Shown: positions 1 to 13,425 of the stretch, piece by piece
How the letters are laid out: the number at the start of each line of letters is the position of its first letter
How positions within the stretch are numbered: the first letter of the stretch is position 1
DNA from: Polyodon spathula
Lineage: Eukaryota; Chordata; Actinopteri; Acipenseriformes; Polyodontidae
Length of the DNA: 64,000 nucleotides
NCBI RefSeq assembly: GCF_017654505.1
Contig: NC_054559.1
Coordinates: forward strand, 11,124,281 to 11,188,280
Reading direction: 5' to 3'
Program-made: the position numbers and the translations under genes
The notes under the pieces: model-generated
What the model was told of the DNA's origin: nothing
What the model saw: only the letters and a program-made list of their open reading frames with translations
The model's database searches: none

Positions 1-444
1 AGTAGATTTCAAGGCAGCCAAGGCAAGGCTCACAAACATATTCATTTATCAAGTACACAAAGCCTGCAGACAAGAACTCTCCAGAGTGGAACCTTGGGAA
101 GGACAGTAGCGGAAGGTTAAGTGATCCGCAAGTGCGCAGCATTCAGTGAAAGGCAATAGGGCCAGAACAGAGTGTGTGTTCCCTTGGGGGGGGGGGGGGG
201 GGGGGGGGGGCAGAGATAATGCACTCTAATGCATCATGGCACCAAAAAGAGATGTACTTAAAACAGAGAAAAAAAGATTCTGTTAATATCTGTTTGCCTG
301 CTATCGTGGCACAGACTTTTTTATCCATTTCCTGTATAAAAAGGGATAAAGTGTGTAAGGAGGATGAATAGAACCACCACCTCCTAGCAAGTTAATGGCC
401 AACTACAGTAGAACTGAACAAGAGTCTTTGCCTTTGCCCCTTAC

Positions 445-3400
445 CTGCACCAAGGCCTCTTTCATTGCTGCCCAGTTGGAGACTCTCCAAGCACACTCCA
501 GGACCAGGTAGGGGTTGGTGTGGCCTTTAGACTGGCCATACTCTGTCAGGGGCTCCCACTGGTTCAGCTCCTTCGAACACCTACGCAAAAAGGATGGGGG
601 GAGGTTTAAGTTAGCTGTGTACAAATGCTAAAGCTGTAGGTGCTGGGAGTCAGGTTTGTTTCCATATAGACCAGGAACAAGAATGCGGCACTCACCGCAC
701 CCAGTGATCCTCCCACACCTGGTACTCTGGGAAGATGGCAGGAGAGGCGTTGCTCCTTTCATGTTCCTTCCGAGCTTTCTCCATTGCCTTCTCATAGCTT
801 TCTTGAGCCTTAAAAATAAACAGATCAACATTCATGGCATAAACAGATCCTCCTTGATGCTTACGGTCTTTTAGACTAATATGACTTTGTTCTGAGGATG
901 TATTTATTTACTGTAAAACTAAAAGCAGTGGAAATCCGGCACAATACAGTATTATAGAGTATCACAGTTTAGATCACTAAAATAGATTTAAATGTTTCAG
1001 TTGTATAATTTTTAAATTCCGCACCAATCTATAAACAGCTCTCTCGTCAACAATGTTTAAATGCAGATCAACGGCTCTCTCTCTAGCCACAAGGGCTCAC
1101 AGTAAACAAACGCACCTGTTCGAAGAAGCCATGCTGCTCGTACGCGATGGCTGTGGCAGTCTCGGGGAACTTGCAGCGCTTCTGCCACAGCCCTGCCCAC
1201 ATGTCCTCCTCTTGCAGGAGCGAGTAGAGTTCAGCCAAGGAGTCCAAAATCTCCTTCAAAGGGTTAGAGTAACAGAGCAATGTAAGGGTCTCCTGAAAGG
1301 ATCTATCGATAAACACAAAATATCACTGCTTTTACTGCACTTCAATGCCAATACAAACCTCCAATACTAAGAGGGCACTGTGCGTCTTACCCAAATCATC
1401 CACTGAACTTTTAGGCATGTCTTTTAGGAAAATGGGTAGGTTTTAAAAGGCAGACATTTAAAAAACAAAAACAGCATTCAGATTCAGTATAGTATATAAA
1501 TACAATATCAAAACAATAAAAAACTGAAAGCAAAAGAAAATATTCTTCATTGTAAAAGTAAAAGCTTTTCTGGTTTCGGGCTTAGTGAAGAAACTAACGA
1601 TCCATGTGGTTTCTCTAACGCAGTTAAAAAAACGTGGTTAAAACGGTGGCTGTAGCGGACCTGCTGCGGCGGGGTGATGCTCTCCTGCTCGTAGAACTCT
1701 GTGGACTGCTTGGCTTTGATCTGCAGGCTGAGCCCCTTCTCGAAGGCCTGGTGCTCCAGCATGAGCGTGGAGCGGAACCACAGGTTGTGGGTCTTCCCCA
1801 GGTACTTGAGCACACAGGGCCGGATGGGGATGGGCGGCACGCACTGGGACATGCCCTCCACAAAGCAGTTGAGAGCGCTGGGCTGGCAGTCCCTCTGTGC
1901 CTGGTGACTGCCGCTGCACAGGAACGGACTGATCTCTCCAGACAGCGCCTTCAAGAGCGGGGGGGGGGGGGGGACGACACATAAAACATTCAATTCGTAC
2001 ATTTGAATCAAACTATCCCCCTGCCCTCCTCCCAAATACCAATGTAGCAGGTCCTCTTTCCTGTTACTTTACCACAGATACTTATGAATTCTGACCTGAC
2101 GGATCACTCTTGACAGTCGGACCTCTGCAAAACTGTGTGGCGATTTTGTTAATTAGCTACTGTTCATGCAAAACGCAGACCTCCAAACCAGTCAGACTTG
2201 AACCCAGGACTCCAGAGAGAAAAGGCAGCCTTGCTACATTTCCTAGTCCTATTACTCTTGAATTTACCTGCCCCTAATTACGAACAGGTCAACTGTATAG
2301 TTAGCACTCCAGGTGGAACCATGACCTCCAGGCTGTTATGCACTATTACCATGTACATCAGTGCATTACCTATGCAGACTTACTGAATACCTACTACGGG
2401 TTTACAAATGAGGTCTTCCAAACAAAGCCTTGAGCCAATCGTTTTCTTGGCATCACTTCGCACAAATTCATTCAATTTCCAAAACAAGCATTTTTATTGA
2501 ATATGAACATGGTCAATAATTCATTAAGCTACAAGCAAATCTGTACCACGTATCCTACACAAACAGAAATACCTTTTTTTACAATTCTCAAAAAAAAACA
2601 AAAAAAAAAAAACACCCTTAACACAGCATTTTTGTTTGTCTCTAGTTTTTTCATCTATGAGTACCAATTCAGGAGCAGGCATATGCAAACTAACAGCTGC
2701 ACTGTTTATACAGAGAGTCATTACCAGTGCTGTCAAATCTAAAAGGGCAGGCTTCTGATTTCTTATTTAAGTGTATTTAATATTGAGTGTTGTTTCTAAA
2801 AGCCCAGCACAGACCTCAACAGGGGAGATGAGAAATACATTAGCATAGATCTGTGACCTACTTTTCAAACATGCAGATTTTTTTTGCCTCTATCCTTGGA
2901 AACCACAAACCCAAAGTACCTCAATGAAAGCAACAACAGGAAAGGCATTTGTGTTTTAACGGCTACACAAATAATTTTCCTTAAAATTCCCACCTTGTGC
3001 CACAAGGGAGAAAACCTAATTATTTAATGTGTAATTCCTTGCAAATGACATTAACAAAAAAAGTTAAAGAACTGTAACAAGCAGCTTAAATCTTAAAATG
3101 GTTTTCCTGATGGTATCTATAATAAGGAGATCTCCATTAACCAACTTCATTATTTTAAAATATGGTTACATTGTTTCAGTCACTGGGTGCTCTATCTGTA
3201 CAGCAATGTCTATTAAAGCAGTTCACAGTCTGATTAAACGGCCAACTCAGTGACGTTTCTCTGCAGAACGTGTTCCACTGGTCCCAGTCTTAACTCCTAC
3301 AGAAAGGCGCTGGTTTAACTCAGTTTTGAACATCAAAGGTCTGCCCTTTTGTTGTCTTTGTCAGACATGCTAAACAGACAGTCATGTCAACCCGACATCC

Positions 3401-4066
3401 CCCACAAGCTTTCAAATCATTACAAAAGAGATTAAAAAGCAACCAGACAATCAATGCCTTAAGGCAGGCTGTAAAATAAAATCTCACCCATAGTAGTGGT
3501 TTAAAACTCTGTGTTAGGTACAGTTTCTTAGTGCAGTTTATTTCCGTGCCACCGAATTCACAGGTTTGATAATTCTATACTACCTACATTCTACATATTC
3601 TTGCACAGATACTAATGAGCTCAAAAAGCCGGTAATACTCACATGCTGCTGCCGATCGGACTGGATTTTCCAGAGTCTGGGGAAAAGCTGGACCCAGGTT
3701 TTTTCTGCTAGCGGAGTGGAAATATGACACAACTGGACAAAAGCGTTTAGCAAGGCTCCTGTCTGTTTAAAAGAAGAAAAAAAAGGCAGCATTTTAGTAT
3801 ATGGTGTTTGATGATGTGCCAGTAGCACACATCACCCACCAGTGGCCAAATTATGTAACTGCTGTAATATTCTTAAAAGTCATCTCAGTTTTATGCAGCA
3901 ATAACTTTGAGAAACTGACCTTTACTTCTCTGAGAGAATCCAGAAACTTATCATGCCTGTTGGTCAGCATGTGCAATTGGTTCCCAGCATCTTTCTCCGC
4001 CTGCTCCTTGGTTTTGGGAGTGCTAGTCTGGTCTCCCGGAGCCAGCTCAATGTCAATCTCCACATC
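445..4066 (-). CDS. trrap: TRRAP exons 51-56: end of HEAT region and start of FAT domain, residues about 2530-2843
   Basis: Exons in transcript order: 3920-4066, 3643-3762, 1661-1948, 1116-1253, 696-808 and 445-580. They read [20 protein letters not shown] to [15 protein letters not shown]. In human the FAT domain starts near residue 2690, so the exons from 1661-1948 onward enter it. The last exon ends on a phase-0 GTAAGG donor at 439-444 and the coding sequence continues off the left edge. Exon 53 (1661-1948) is flanked by a weak GTCCGC donor and by an acceptor whose pyrimidine tract is a C homopolymer (see findings). Confidence 0.95.
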
Positions 4067-7000
4067 CTATAGGAAACAGGGACTATTAGCCATGCAAGGA
4101 CAGGAACACAGGCAGTATTTTGAACAATGACGACTGTCAGGAACACTGGTAATTAATGTGTTAATAAAGACCAAGGCAGATAAGCCTTGAAATGTAATGC
4201 AGCACACACTTTAGCTACAGCGCGATTGGGTCTTTTGATCTAAATCATAGCAGATGTCCTATTTTAATTGGTCAAATCCGACAAGCAAATTGCTAAATCT
4301 TAGCACTGAAAAACACAATGATCAGGCTTCTCAGGTGAAGGACAGCACATTTGTGTCAAAGCCGAAGCCGTATCTCTGTTTTGGTAAATAAGAAGCTGAA
4401 GGAGAGACAGTGTGAGCGTTGGTATTACCTCCTCCTTGGTCTCGCTGTTCTCCCTCTCCCGCGGCTCTTGTTTGACGTGTGTTACCATGGCGAAGGCAGC
4501 TCGGTCGTGACTGTCAGCCAGATTGATGACATTAGTGATTGACGGCAGCATGGCCCCTTGACAGTTCGTCCCAATGGTGGTGCCACGCTCACACACAGCA
4601 AGGAGCAGCTGTGAGAACAGGGGAACAAACAGAAAACCAATACAACAGGGGGAACTTAATTTGCTGCACTCAATCCCACTGTATTCAATTTAAGAATTCT
4701 CATAGAGCCTTGTCAGTATATTAGCTATGTGGAAATGAATTACCTACAGTAGTATCAATACACATACAAAACTTCAAGTAAATGGACTATCGTACAAAGA
4801 CAAATAACTTAATAAACAGGGGACTGAAACAAAAGCTGCCTGTTTAATGATAAGATTAGTTCTCTCGGAGAGAGAAATTGCTGAAGCAGACGATGTTCCA
4901 AATCCACATTCATTATTAAATAGCAGGCAGCAGTGTTGATTGTGGTCAAGACAAATGCCTGGTATTTAATATAAACACAGTAAAAAAGCCCACTGCATCA
5001 AGACGACTGGACCTTTGTGCGCAATCAATAAAGACTTACCACCCTTGTTGCTAAAGACCCAACCTGTGTCATTTCAATATGTCAGCTATGATTAGGAAGC
5101 CTGGAGTGTTATAAATCAGTAACTTTGTGCCAAGCTTCAAATGGGAAGCAGCATATATATATATATATATATATATAGATAGATATATATGATAGATACA
5201 CTCGGTTGCCAGGCCGCAAGACTGCTATAAAATCTGAATACCTCAATGCATTGTTTTATCCAGAAATGGTTGCCCATGGCCTCCCAATTCTGGGAGCAGG
5301 TAACGTAGAGAAGCCTCTCGTAGACCCGTCGCTTGATAGAGCCATCGAAGACGTCAAAGAACTTGGCCCGGATGAGGGGTTGGGAGCAGCGCAGCCCAGA
5401 CAGGAAGGCAGGCTCCAGCTTGGAGGTGATATCACTACCAGACAGATTCTCATCCCTGCAGGGGAGATGGGAATGAGAAGATACGCCAGCCAGTCGAACA
5501 GAGACACTGCCGTTGACCTTCCATGATATAGTACAGATTCCACCCCATAGCACAACACTTTAACATGTCTCATTTATAATGCCCCACCTCAAGGACTCTA
5601 CACACTCCATGTGTGATCAGATTATATTACAATGTGAAGCAGGCTTGAGAAATATGCTTTCAGTAGAGGGGGAGCGGTGTAGCCCTTTGTCAAAAACGGC
5701 TACACAATCGGTTGTGTTTTAATGGGCATCATACTATATTAACTTAACAAAACATACTGCTAAAATGTGCTCAGTTATTTCCAATTTCAGGCACTTTCCA
5801 GATTGTCCATCTCATGTTTCATCAGCACCCCAAAAGAAGATAACTACATTATAGATACAGGAGATGTGCTACTATCAAAAAGGTCAGAGACATCTAATTT
5901 AATTTACAGAGAGAGAGAGAGAGAGAGAGAGAGCACGCTATATGGTAATAACTTCAAGTGGGTTGCACTGCAATCAAAATGCAGGGCTGGATTAACTTCA
6001 GAATACATTCAGCTAACAGAAGACACTTTATTATATATGTAATGAAAATATAAGAAGCACTCAAAACACTTCTAACATAAGCAAATGTGCCAGCTACTGT
6101 GTCACCTAACCTCACATTTGTGGATGTTGTACCTAGGTTAGGCTTATCTAGGAGACTTTCTCATAACCGGAAGACGAATTATACACTTGCATAGAAGAAG
6201 CAATATAATATGCCCTTTGATTGATTGCTGCAATTACCTGTAGACATAGTTAACGAGGTCTAAGAACTGGGCATTTAATTCAAGGTCTTCTGGAAAGCGC
6301 TTTTCAATGTAGGTCATCATTTTCACCAGCAGAATGGACTTCTCCCTTAGATTTGGCATCTGCATGGAGCAAGGAAATGATTGATTTTGCATTGAGGGAT
6401 AGCAGATCGCTACGCGTTTCATGCATCTGTTCTACCTTCCCACTTCAAATGAGTCAAGTGTCTTATCAAAGGGTTTCAAAGTAAAGTTTTAAAGCAAAAC
6501 CAAATCAAAATGCTGACTTAGGAATGTGTGCATCCAAAGTCTCATAAGTGAACTCTAATGAGATTGAATTACAATAAGTTTATAATAGATATCTTTATGT
6601 ATAATATTGAGAAAGCAAGCTACTCATATTCAAGCAAGTGTCCCTGTGTGAATGTTCATAGGCTTTCTTTCCATCTGGGTGCTCTTCATCAGGAAGTATA
6701 ACCTTGTTCTCTACATTAAAAGGTCACAAGATCTTAATGAACGCTAAGCAGAAGCAATGTTAACTAAACAAAATGTGTTTTTTAGTACGAATCCCATTGT
6801 GAGCTACAGCTCCTATCTGCATGCTGCCTGCCTTGGGAGATGATTTCAAGCCATTGCATTTAAATGGCCCTAAGATTTGTTAGAATTTTGAGTTGAAATG
6901 TTTAAAGGCTCCCTTAAAAATTGGCATCAGGTGCTACGGAGTAAAGCCATGTCAGACTGTGGCTAAAATCACCTTTTCCTTTAATACATTTTCATTAGAA

Positions 7001-10000
7001 CATGCAATTGCACCACACCCTCAGTCTAATAGGCTTAAATGATGAAGGGATTTTCATTTAGAAGTGATAGTCAACACCCAGGGGGTGTAAAGTTGTCGTT
7101 ACAGCAAAAGTGTGTGTTTGGGGGGTTACTCAGGCAGGCGTGAAATTACAGTCATTACTGACATTAGGTAGATAGACTACGTTTACAAATCAGGCATGCT
7201 CAAAATTCAGAAGGTAGATCACAGCACAGCCACGCTAAAGAATCAAGAAATGCAGTGAACATATTTATTGGCTGGAGAAATACAATTCAGAGTTGCTGCA
7301 GTACGTCCACTATTTTGTCATTTGAAATATTTTCACAAAACAGACATTAAAACTCTAAAGCTACAGTATGCAGTGCAAAAGCACATCATGAAAAACCACA
7401 CCCATAGGTGAAAAAACGTCACTACATTTAAATATATTAATCACTTGGCATTTTCAGGCCACTAGAAAATGACTTTACATAACCTCCAAGTATGAAATCG
7501 GAGTGTTCAGTGAGAAAAAACAACATGAAACAATGCAATAACGTAGTATCCAAAGTTGAACTATTAGGGGCGCAACAATTAATCGATGCATCGATTACTG
7601 GTCTTCTTTCCTTAATTTCCCAAGCTTCGATTACATATTCATGAATCGATGCATCAAATTAGAACCCGGTTTGAAGTCTCCTGTTGCAGGCTTGCATTAA
7701 AACCCTGAGTGTTTGAGAGTGTGCTTCTTTCAGTGCTAGTACAATAGATTAGCGCGTTGCTAGGATACACTCTACATTCACGTTGACAAGCCAAATCAGA
7801 AGTAGCCCTACTGTATTCACGTTTTCTTGATTTCAAAATTAAGGCAATAAATTTTTTTTTTGTTTGTTTGTTTGTTTTGTATTAAATCCATTCAAATCTA
7901 CTGGTTACCTTATTTTGTTTTAAGGCATGTTGTGTTTGGAATATATGGCAATATTATATAAAAAGAAACTGAATTCAGTACGATAGTTTAATCAGGATTT
8001 GTGAGATTAATTCTAATGTTTTTTTGTTTTTTTTTCTTGGCTTTTGGACATAAAATATTAACAGTAATGAGCAACCACAGTTCAGATACAAATAACCTGT
8101 TATAATATAGTATTTTTCATATTATTACAATGTTAAAAGGGACATCTGATGCAGACGCATTCTTTTAAGTTGTTAAACAAGTCCTTTGTATTTCTTTTTT
8201 TAATAAATCGGAAATGTTCCAACTTGACTATTCTGCACAACGGCGTTTTTAATAATTGGATCGTCTTAAAAAAAACGAATGTATGTTCTTTATTTTGAAA
8301 AATAAAATGGTCAATGCATCGATTATCATTGATAAATGCCTGTACGATAATCAAACACGAAATTTCAAGTGCCGATTGCACCACTAAGCACGACAGCATT
8401 AAAATGTTCAATACAAAAAATGCCTGAGTTAGAAGCTTGCAGTGTCTCAATTTTTTTTTTTTTTTTAAATCCAAACTCGATTGTAGCGTAACAGGAACTT
8501 GTAATCAATCAGACTGCGTAGTCTGTATCATCTGATCCAAAACCACCTATTCATGTGAGCCGCGATATTTACATATGTATGAATTATAACGCAAAATCAA
8601 AAAATCAATTGGTTTTATTAAAAATGTAATTGATATTGCTCCCCATTCACTTTTCATGTCCATGCATTTGAGAGAGTAACTCAACACCCCTGTTCTTAGC
8701 CCCCGCAGGAGGCAGCAATGGTGTACCTGGTTGACAGCCATGGGGGAGTTGTTCTTGACCCACTCCTCCACAATCTTCACCACAGCCCTCAGGATTTTGG
8801 CGTCGGGCGACTTCTCGATGAGAGAGGTGAGGATGACCTGAACAAAGTTTTTCCTCATCTCCATGCTCATGACGGCCAGCCTCGTCTTCACCAAGTCCAG
8901 ACTCAGCATCACCAGCTCGCTGGTCACTGTCACGAGGAAACAAGCACAGCCAGCTCTTCAGTGAACAAGGCCGGGCCAACCACTGAGAATAGCTTCCCAT
9001 AACTCCCCCCCTTCCCCCCCCCCCCCCCGGACCATAGTTATCAATGAGGTGAGCTAGGGAAGGACTGGAGAATTATCAAAATATCAGGACATTTCCCATA
9101 CAAATATCTAAGAAAGCAAAAAGTTTCTACCAAGGCAGTTCAGTAAATATTAATATCACCATCTGCCAGCCCCTTTCTGCAGAGCTGCATTTACTATGGC
9201 CAGCTCTATTGATCGTTTCACTCAGTTTTTTTGTTGGTGGCAACACAGGAATTCTACTGTATTGCGTTACATCAAGCAGACACTATAAGCAGACTAATGG
9301 AGAATTATAGCAATAGTTTAAAAACAAAGACCCTGTTTGATGCCAAATAAGCAATTACAAGGTGCTTAACCTCTTCTAATCATTATAAGCAGAAATTAAA
9401 CCCAATGCTGATTAAGACAGTCCCTTAATATACTCAAACTAAAAAACAAAAGCTTCTTATTTTCTCAAATGGAATAACATTAGTGCATAATCACTTCCAC
9501 CTCGCACAAAAAGCTTGCCTTAAAAGGAGTGTCACATTTTCGCTTGTGGTACCACCTAGTGGTTTTCACTACAAACTGCACACCTTCACCTTCTAATCCC
9601 AGACTTGGCATCAATGTTTTTCAATTGTTTCAAGGTGGACAATAGTTTTCAGTTCTCATTCCAGTATTAAGCTATCACCTACACCCAGACAATACCACTA
9701 CTAAAATCAATGACGATGTTTGTCTGTGCAGTAAATCAGAGAAAGATTCATTATATAAGCTTTCAAGAAATGTATAAAAAGCTGTAATTTCAGACAGGTA
9801 AGGAAGAGTTCTACGGGCATCAAGTATAAGGCTGACAGTCTGTGTAAAATGGCATATGATTACGTAGCTATCCTGTCCACAAAAAAATATATAAAGACTG
9901 TGATGCCTGAAAATGTTTCAATTGTTAACTCCCCTTGCTGTCTTTTTAATTTAAACATGATTTCAGTACAGGAATTAGCAGGAGAGGCTGTGTTATTAAC

Positions 10001-11294
10001 AATGTTACAATGTTAATTACATTGCTGACTTCAGCAGTATGGAATAAAACAATAAAAAAACACAACCATTCCTAACCAAACTGAAGTAGTCCTAACACGC
10101 AGTGGCCCAGATGCTTAAAGTAAAGCCTGTGGTTACCTGTGTTGGTCTCGACCGCTCCAGGAATGGCCTGTGGGTTCAGGTGGTCCCGCACCATCTTCTG
10201 CAGTGAGCGCATGAACACAGAGATGAGGCGGTCGATGTAGCTCGGGTTGTTGCTGCAAGCAGACTTCAGAATCATCAAGGTACCTGGAGCGAGACAGGGA
10301 ATCCAAACATCAATTCACACAACAGCCCTAGCTTTGAGGTTAAAATGAAACTCTGCTACAGGAGAGGAAGACCTCATGTCAACTTCCATTAAAATTAAAA
10401 TGACCCAAGACAACACAATGCATTTCTCAACCATGACAAGGGCCAGGCAGGCATGAAGACACATCTGGCTTTAGAAAAAGGAGTGGCAGGAAAGCTTGTA
10501 AAGATTTGGACAGTCTTAGCTTTCTTGGTTAGCGAGTATTATCAAGCATCCTGACACCTGACAAATAGGCAATTCCCGAAGTGAAATTACATCTGTCTGT
10601 GCTGATCACACAGTCCAATTGTGAAGGACATTTTTCCATTTAAAGGCCAAGGCTTTTCAACATGTTGTGTAATTTCACACCTATTTTATTAACAGAACTA
10701 ATTCTGGTCCACGCTACGGATGGACCTGCCAAGGTGCCGATCACGCTACAGGTAATCTTAACAGCGTGGTTTTGCAGTTCCAGCCAGCAGCACACACAGT
10801 GCGAGAGATCTTTGAGGCCACACCTGCCTGCTGACTGCAATGTTCTGCAGGAAGCAAGACTCTCTAGAAAACTTCTCAAGTCCGTGCGGAGTGCAGGATG
10901 TGCCCTATAGCTTGGAGATCACAAGTTCAAATCCAGGCTATGTCACAGTCGACCGTGACCGTGAGTACCTAGGGGGCAGGGCACAATTGGCAGAGCACTG
11001 CCCGGGTAGAGAGGGCCTATGACGGTAGGGGAATCCAAAGCTCACCACGCATCAGCGACCCCTGTGGCCGATAGGGTGCCTGTGGTTCTGCACTGGAGCC
11101 ACCAGATCTGTGTTGTTCTTCACTGTTCTTCACTATAGGTCTGGTGGCATCGCTGTTATGCGCAGTGTGAAAAATGACAGATTAGTAGGAGCATGCTCCA
11201 GCTACTGTTTCCCCAAGACGGCGGGGGAGTTGCGAGCGATGAGCTGGATACAGATAATAATTGGGCATACTAAATTGGGGAGAAAACCAGACGA

Positions 11295-11328
<34 letters not shown>

Positions 11329-12878
11329 AATGGTATTAAGCTCTGGAGTTCTAAATTATCTTGCTGGAGCATTCAAATAATGAAGTGAGAGAAAATAACA
11401 AATAAATAGGACTTACCAAACAGCTGAGTAGAATTGGCAGTAGTGGCTTTCTCATAGTTCGTGAGACCTTCATATATAACCTTCCCAACTGCAGCATAGA
11501 GGCACTCCAGCTCTTCATATTTCGAGGCGACATTCGAAGTGCCTGAAAATACACAGGGGAGAGATTAACACCTCAGGCATCATCAAGTGCGGGTTTTAAA
11601 GACGCATTACACAATCAGGATAATTCTTCCCAGCATGTACATTGTGTTCTAGATAACTAACCAAGATCACAACTCTAGTTATCTTGCTTTTAATAGAACC
11701 CCAGGAATATGTCTCTGTAAATAGTTGAGGCTCCTGTCTTGCACTCACTGGGCTCAGTGGGGAAGATGCTCATCAGGCGAGACAGCAGGGTGTGCACGGC
11801 TCTCAGCACCTTGGTGTTGCCGCAGGTCATGCAGGCTGCGATCCCGCGCTGCAGCGGTTTGAAATGCGACAGGATGGCAGGGGACTGCAGCACTGTGAGC
11901 AGGAAGCTCAGCACCTCCAGGCCCGTGCAGATGTTTGCAAAGTTTGCCTGGTTCGGTTGTTCCTGTCAAAGAAAAAGAGACCTGTTAAATCATACTCGTA
12001 CAACAGAAGCAGGCTGAGCTAAGAAGCTACTCAGCATATTGATGTCTGGTATGCAAGCAACTTGAGCCAGCTGCAAACGGCCATACAACCAAAACCTACA
12101 ACATAAAACTACTTCTCTTTTTGTGGGGGGGATCAGGGTAAAGGAAAGAGAAGGAAATCATCTGCCTTCTCTCGCAAAATCTGTTTTCTTTTCAAGCACA
12201 CTAACAATATTGCACATCTATATCCAGTTTCAAGACCATAATTATATTTTTATTGATTGCAAATTAAATTTAAAAAGTTCTCCCAAGTTCTTTTTGAAAA
12301 GAGCTATGAGATCATATTACAAAGTAACAGTAAAAAGTAACCACATCAACTGGAAACACGACAATGTAAATGTATTGACCATGCCAGGAAAGCAGGAGGT
12401 GCCAGACCTCCTAGGGAACAGTCAGTCCCTTTACTATTTCAGAACAGAATTGTCTAGGCTACTCAAACCCATTTTAGAAATGTACTTTTCATTTATTGAT
12501 ATCCAAGTACCACTAAATGGTAAAAAGCTATCTGATTTGGAGTGCAGTTCATTAGTTCTAATCAGCCCAATATTAAGGTGGTGTATTTTCTCCAGGGAAC
12601 AACAGGGGGGTCCGATTACAAATAGCTGTTTGTAAGAGGGTCCCGGGTTACTTGCACTAATCCGCAGTAACAATGGTGTCAGTCAGCAGAGGCTTGCAAA
12701 CATAAGATAACCTTGCATTAGGTGTTGAGATTCTGTTTAAATTTAAATAATAAATGAACAAGTTTAAAAATGTACAAACTTGTAACCAAATTAAAATAGA
12801 CAGAAGAGCCTGCGTGGAATGAATTGGCCTATTACACTGCACACCTATGTCTCAGTATCTGCGTAACAAATATTATAT

Positions 12879-12969
<91 letters not shown>

Positions 12970-13394
12970 AAAGCCCTCACAATTGCCACAACAAATTACA
13001 GAATTGATTTTAACACAGACATAAGCCTCCCACTGCATAAGTTTGGGCGCTTACAGCTTTTACTGCGTGCTTTTATATGCACCAGACACCGACACACACA
13101 ACCACTTGTGGCGAAGAAGTTTTATTACAACTGAACTAGTGGTTCTCTATATAGAAGTGTCAAACGTACCTGTGTACCACATTAATATGTGTGCAAGAGT
13201 GTGCAACTGCGAGTTAGAGAAAGCAGACAAACTCACCACAGTCATGAGCAGCTTGTCGAACCACTGCAGCTTGAGCTCCGACTTGGGCCACATGTCAGGG
13301 CGCAGAGCGGTCTTCATGAGGGAGACGCAGCGGCGAGACAGCAGCTCTCCGGGGGAGCCTGCCGTGTTGGCGCTGTCATTTACCTGAGGGGGGG

Positions 13395-13425
<31 letters not shown>

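Noticed and set aside
1547..2035. Long minus-strand open frame extending beyond TRRAP exon 53 on both sides
   Set aside because: Homology to TRRAP stops exactly at 1661 and 1948; the extensions translate intron and a C homopolymer.
2490..2500. Minus-strand AATAAA as the polyadenylation site of a nested gene or premature TRRAP end
   Set aside because: Nothing coding lies upstream within the intron and the hexamer is expected by chance in AT-rich sequence.
10920..10960. Functional tRNA gene
   Set aside because: Only a B-box-like word is preserved; the flanking body and A-tail identify a SINE.
12123..12635. 170-codon plus-strand open frame
   Set aside because: Low-complexity AT-rich intron sequence with no recognisable domain and no splice context.
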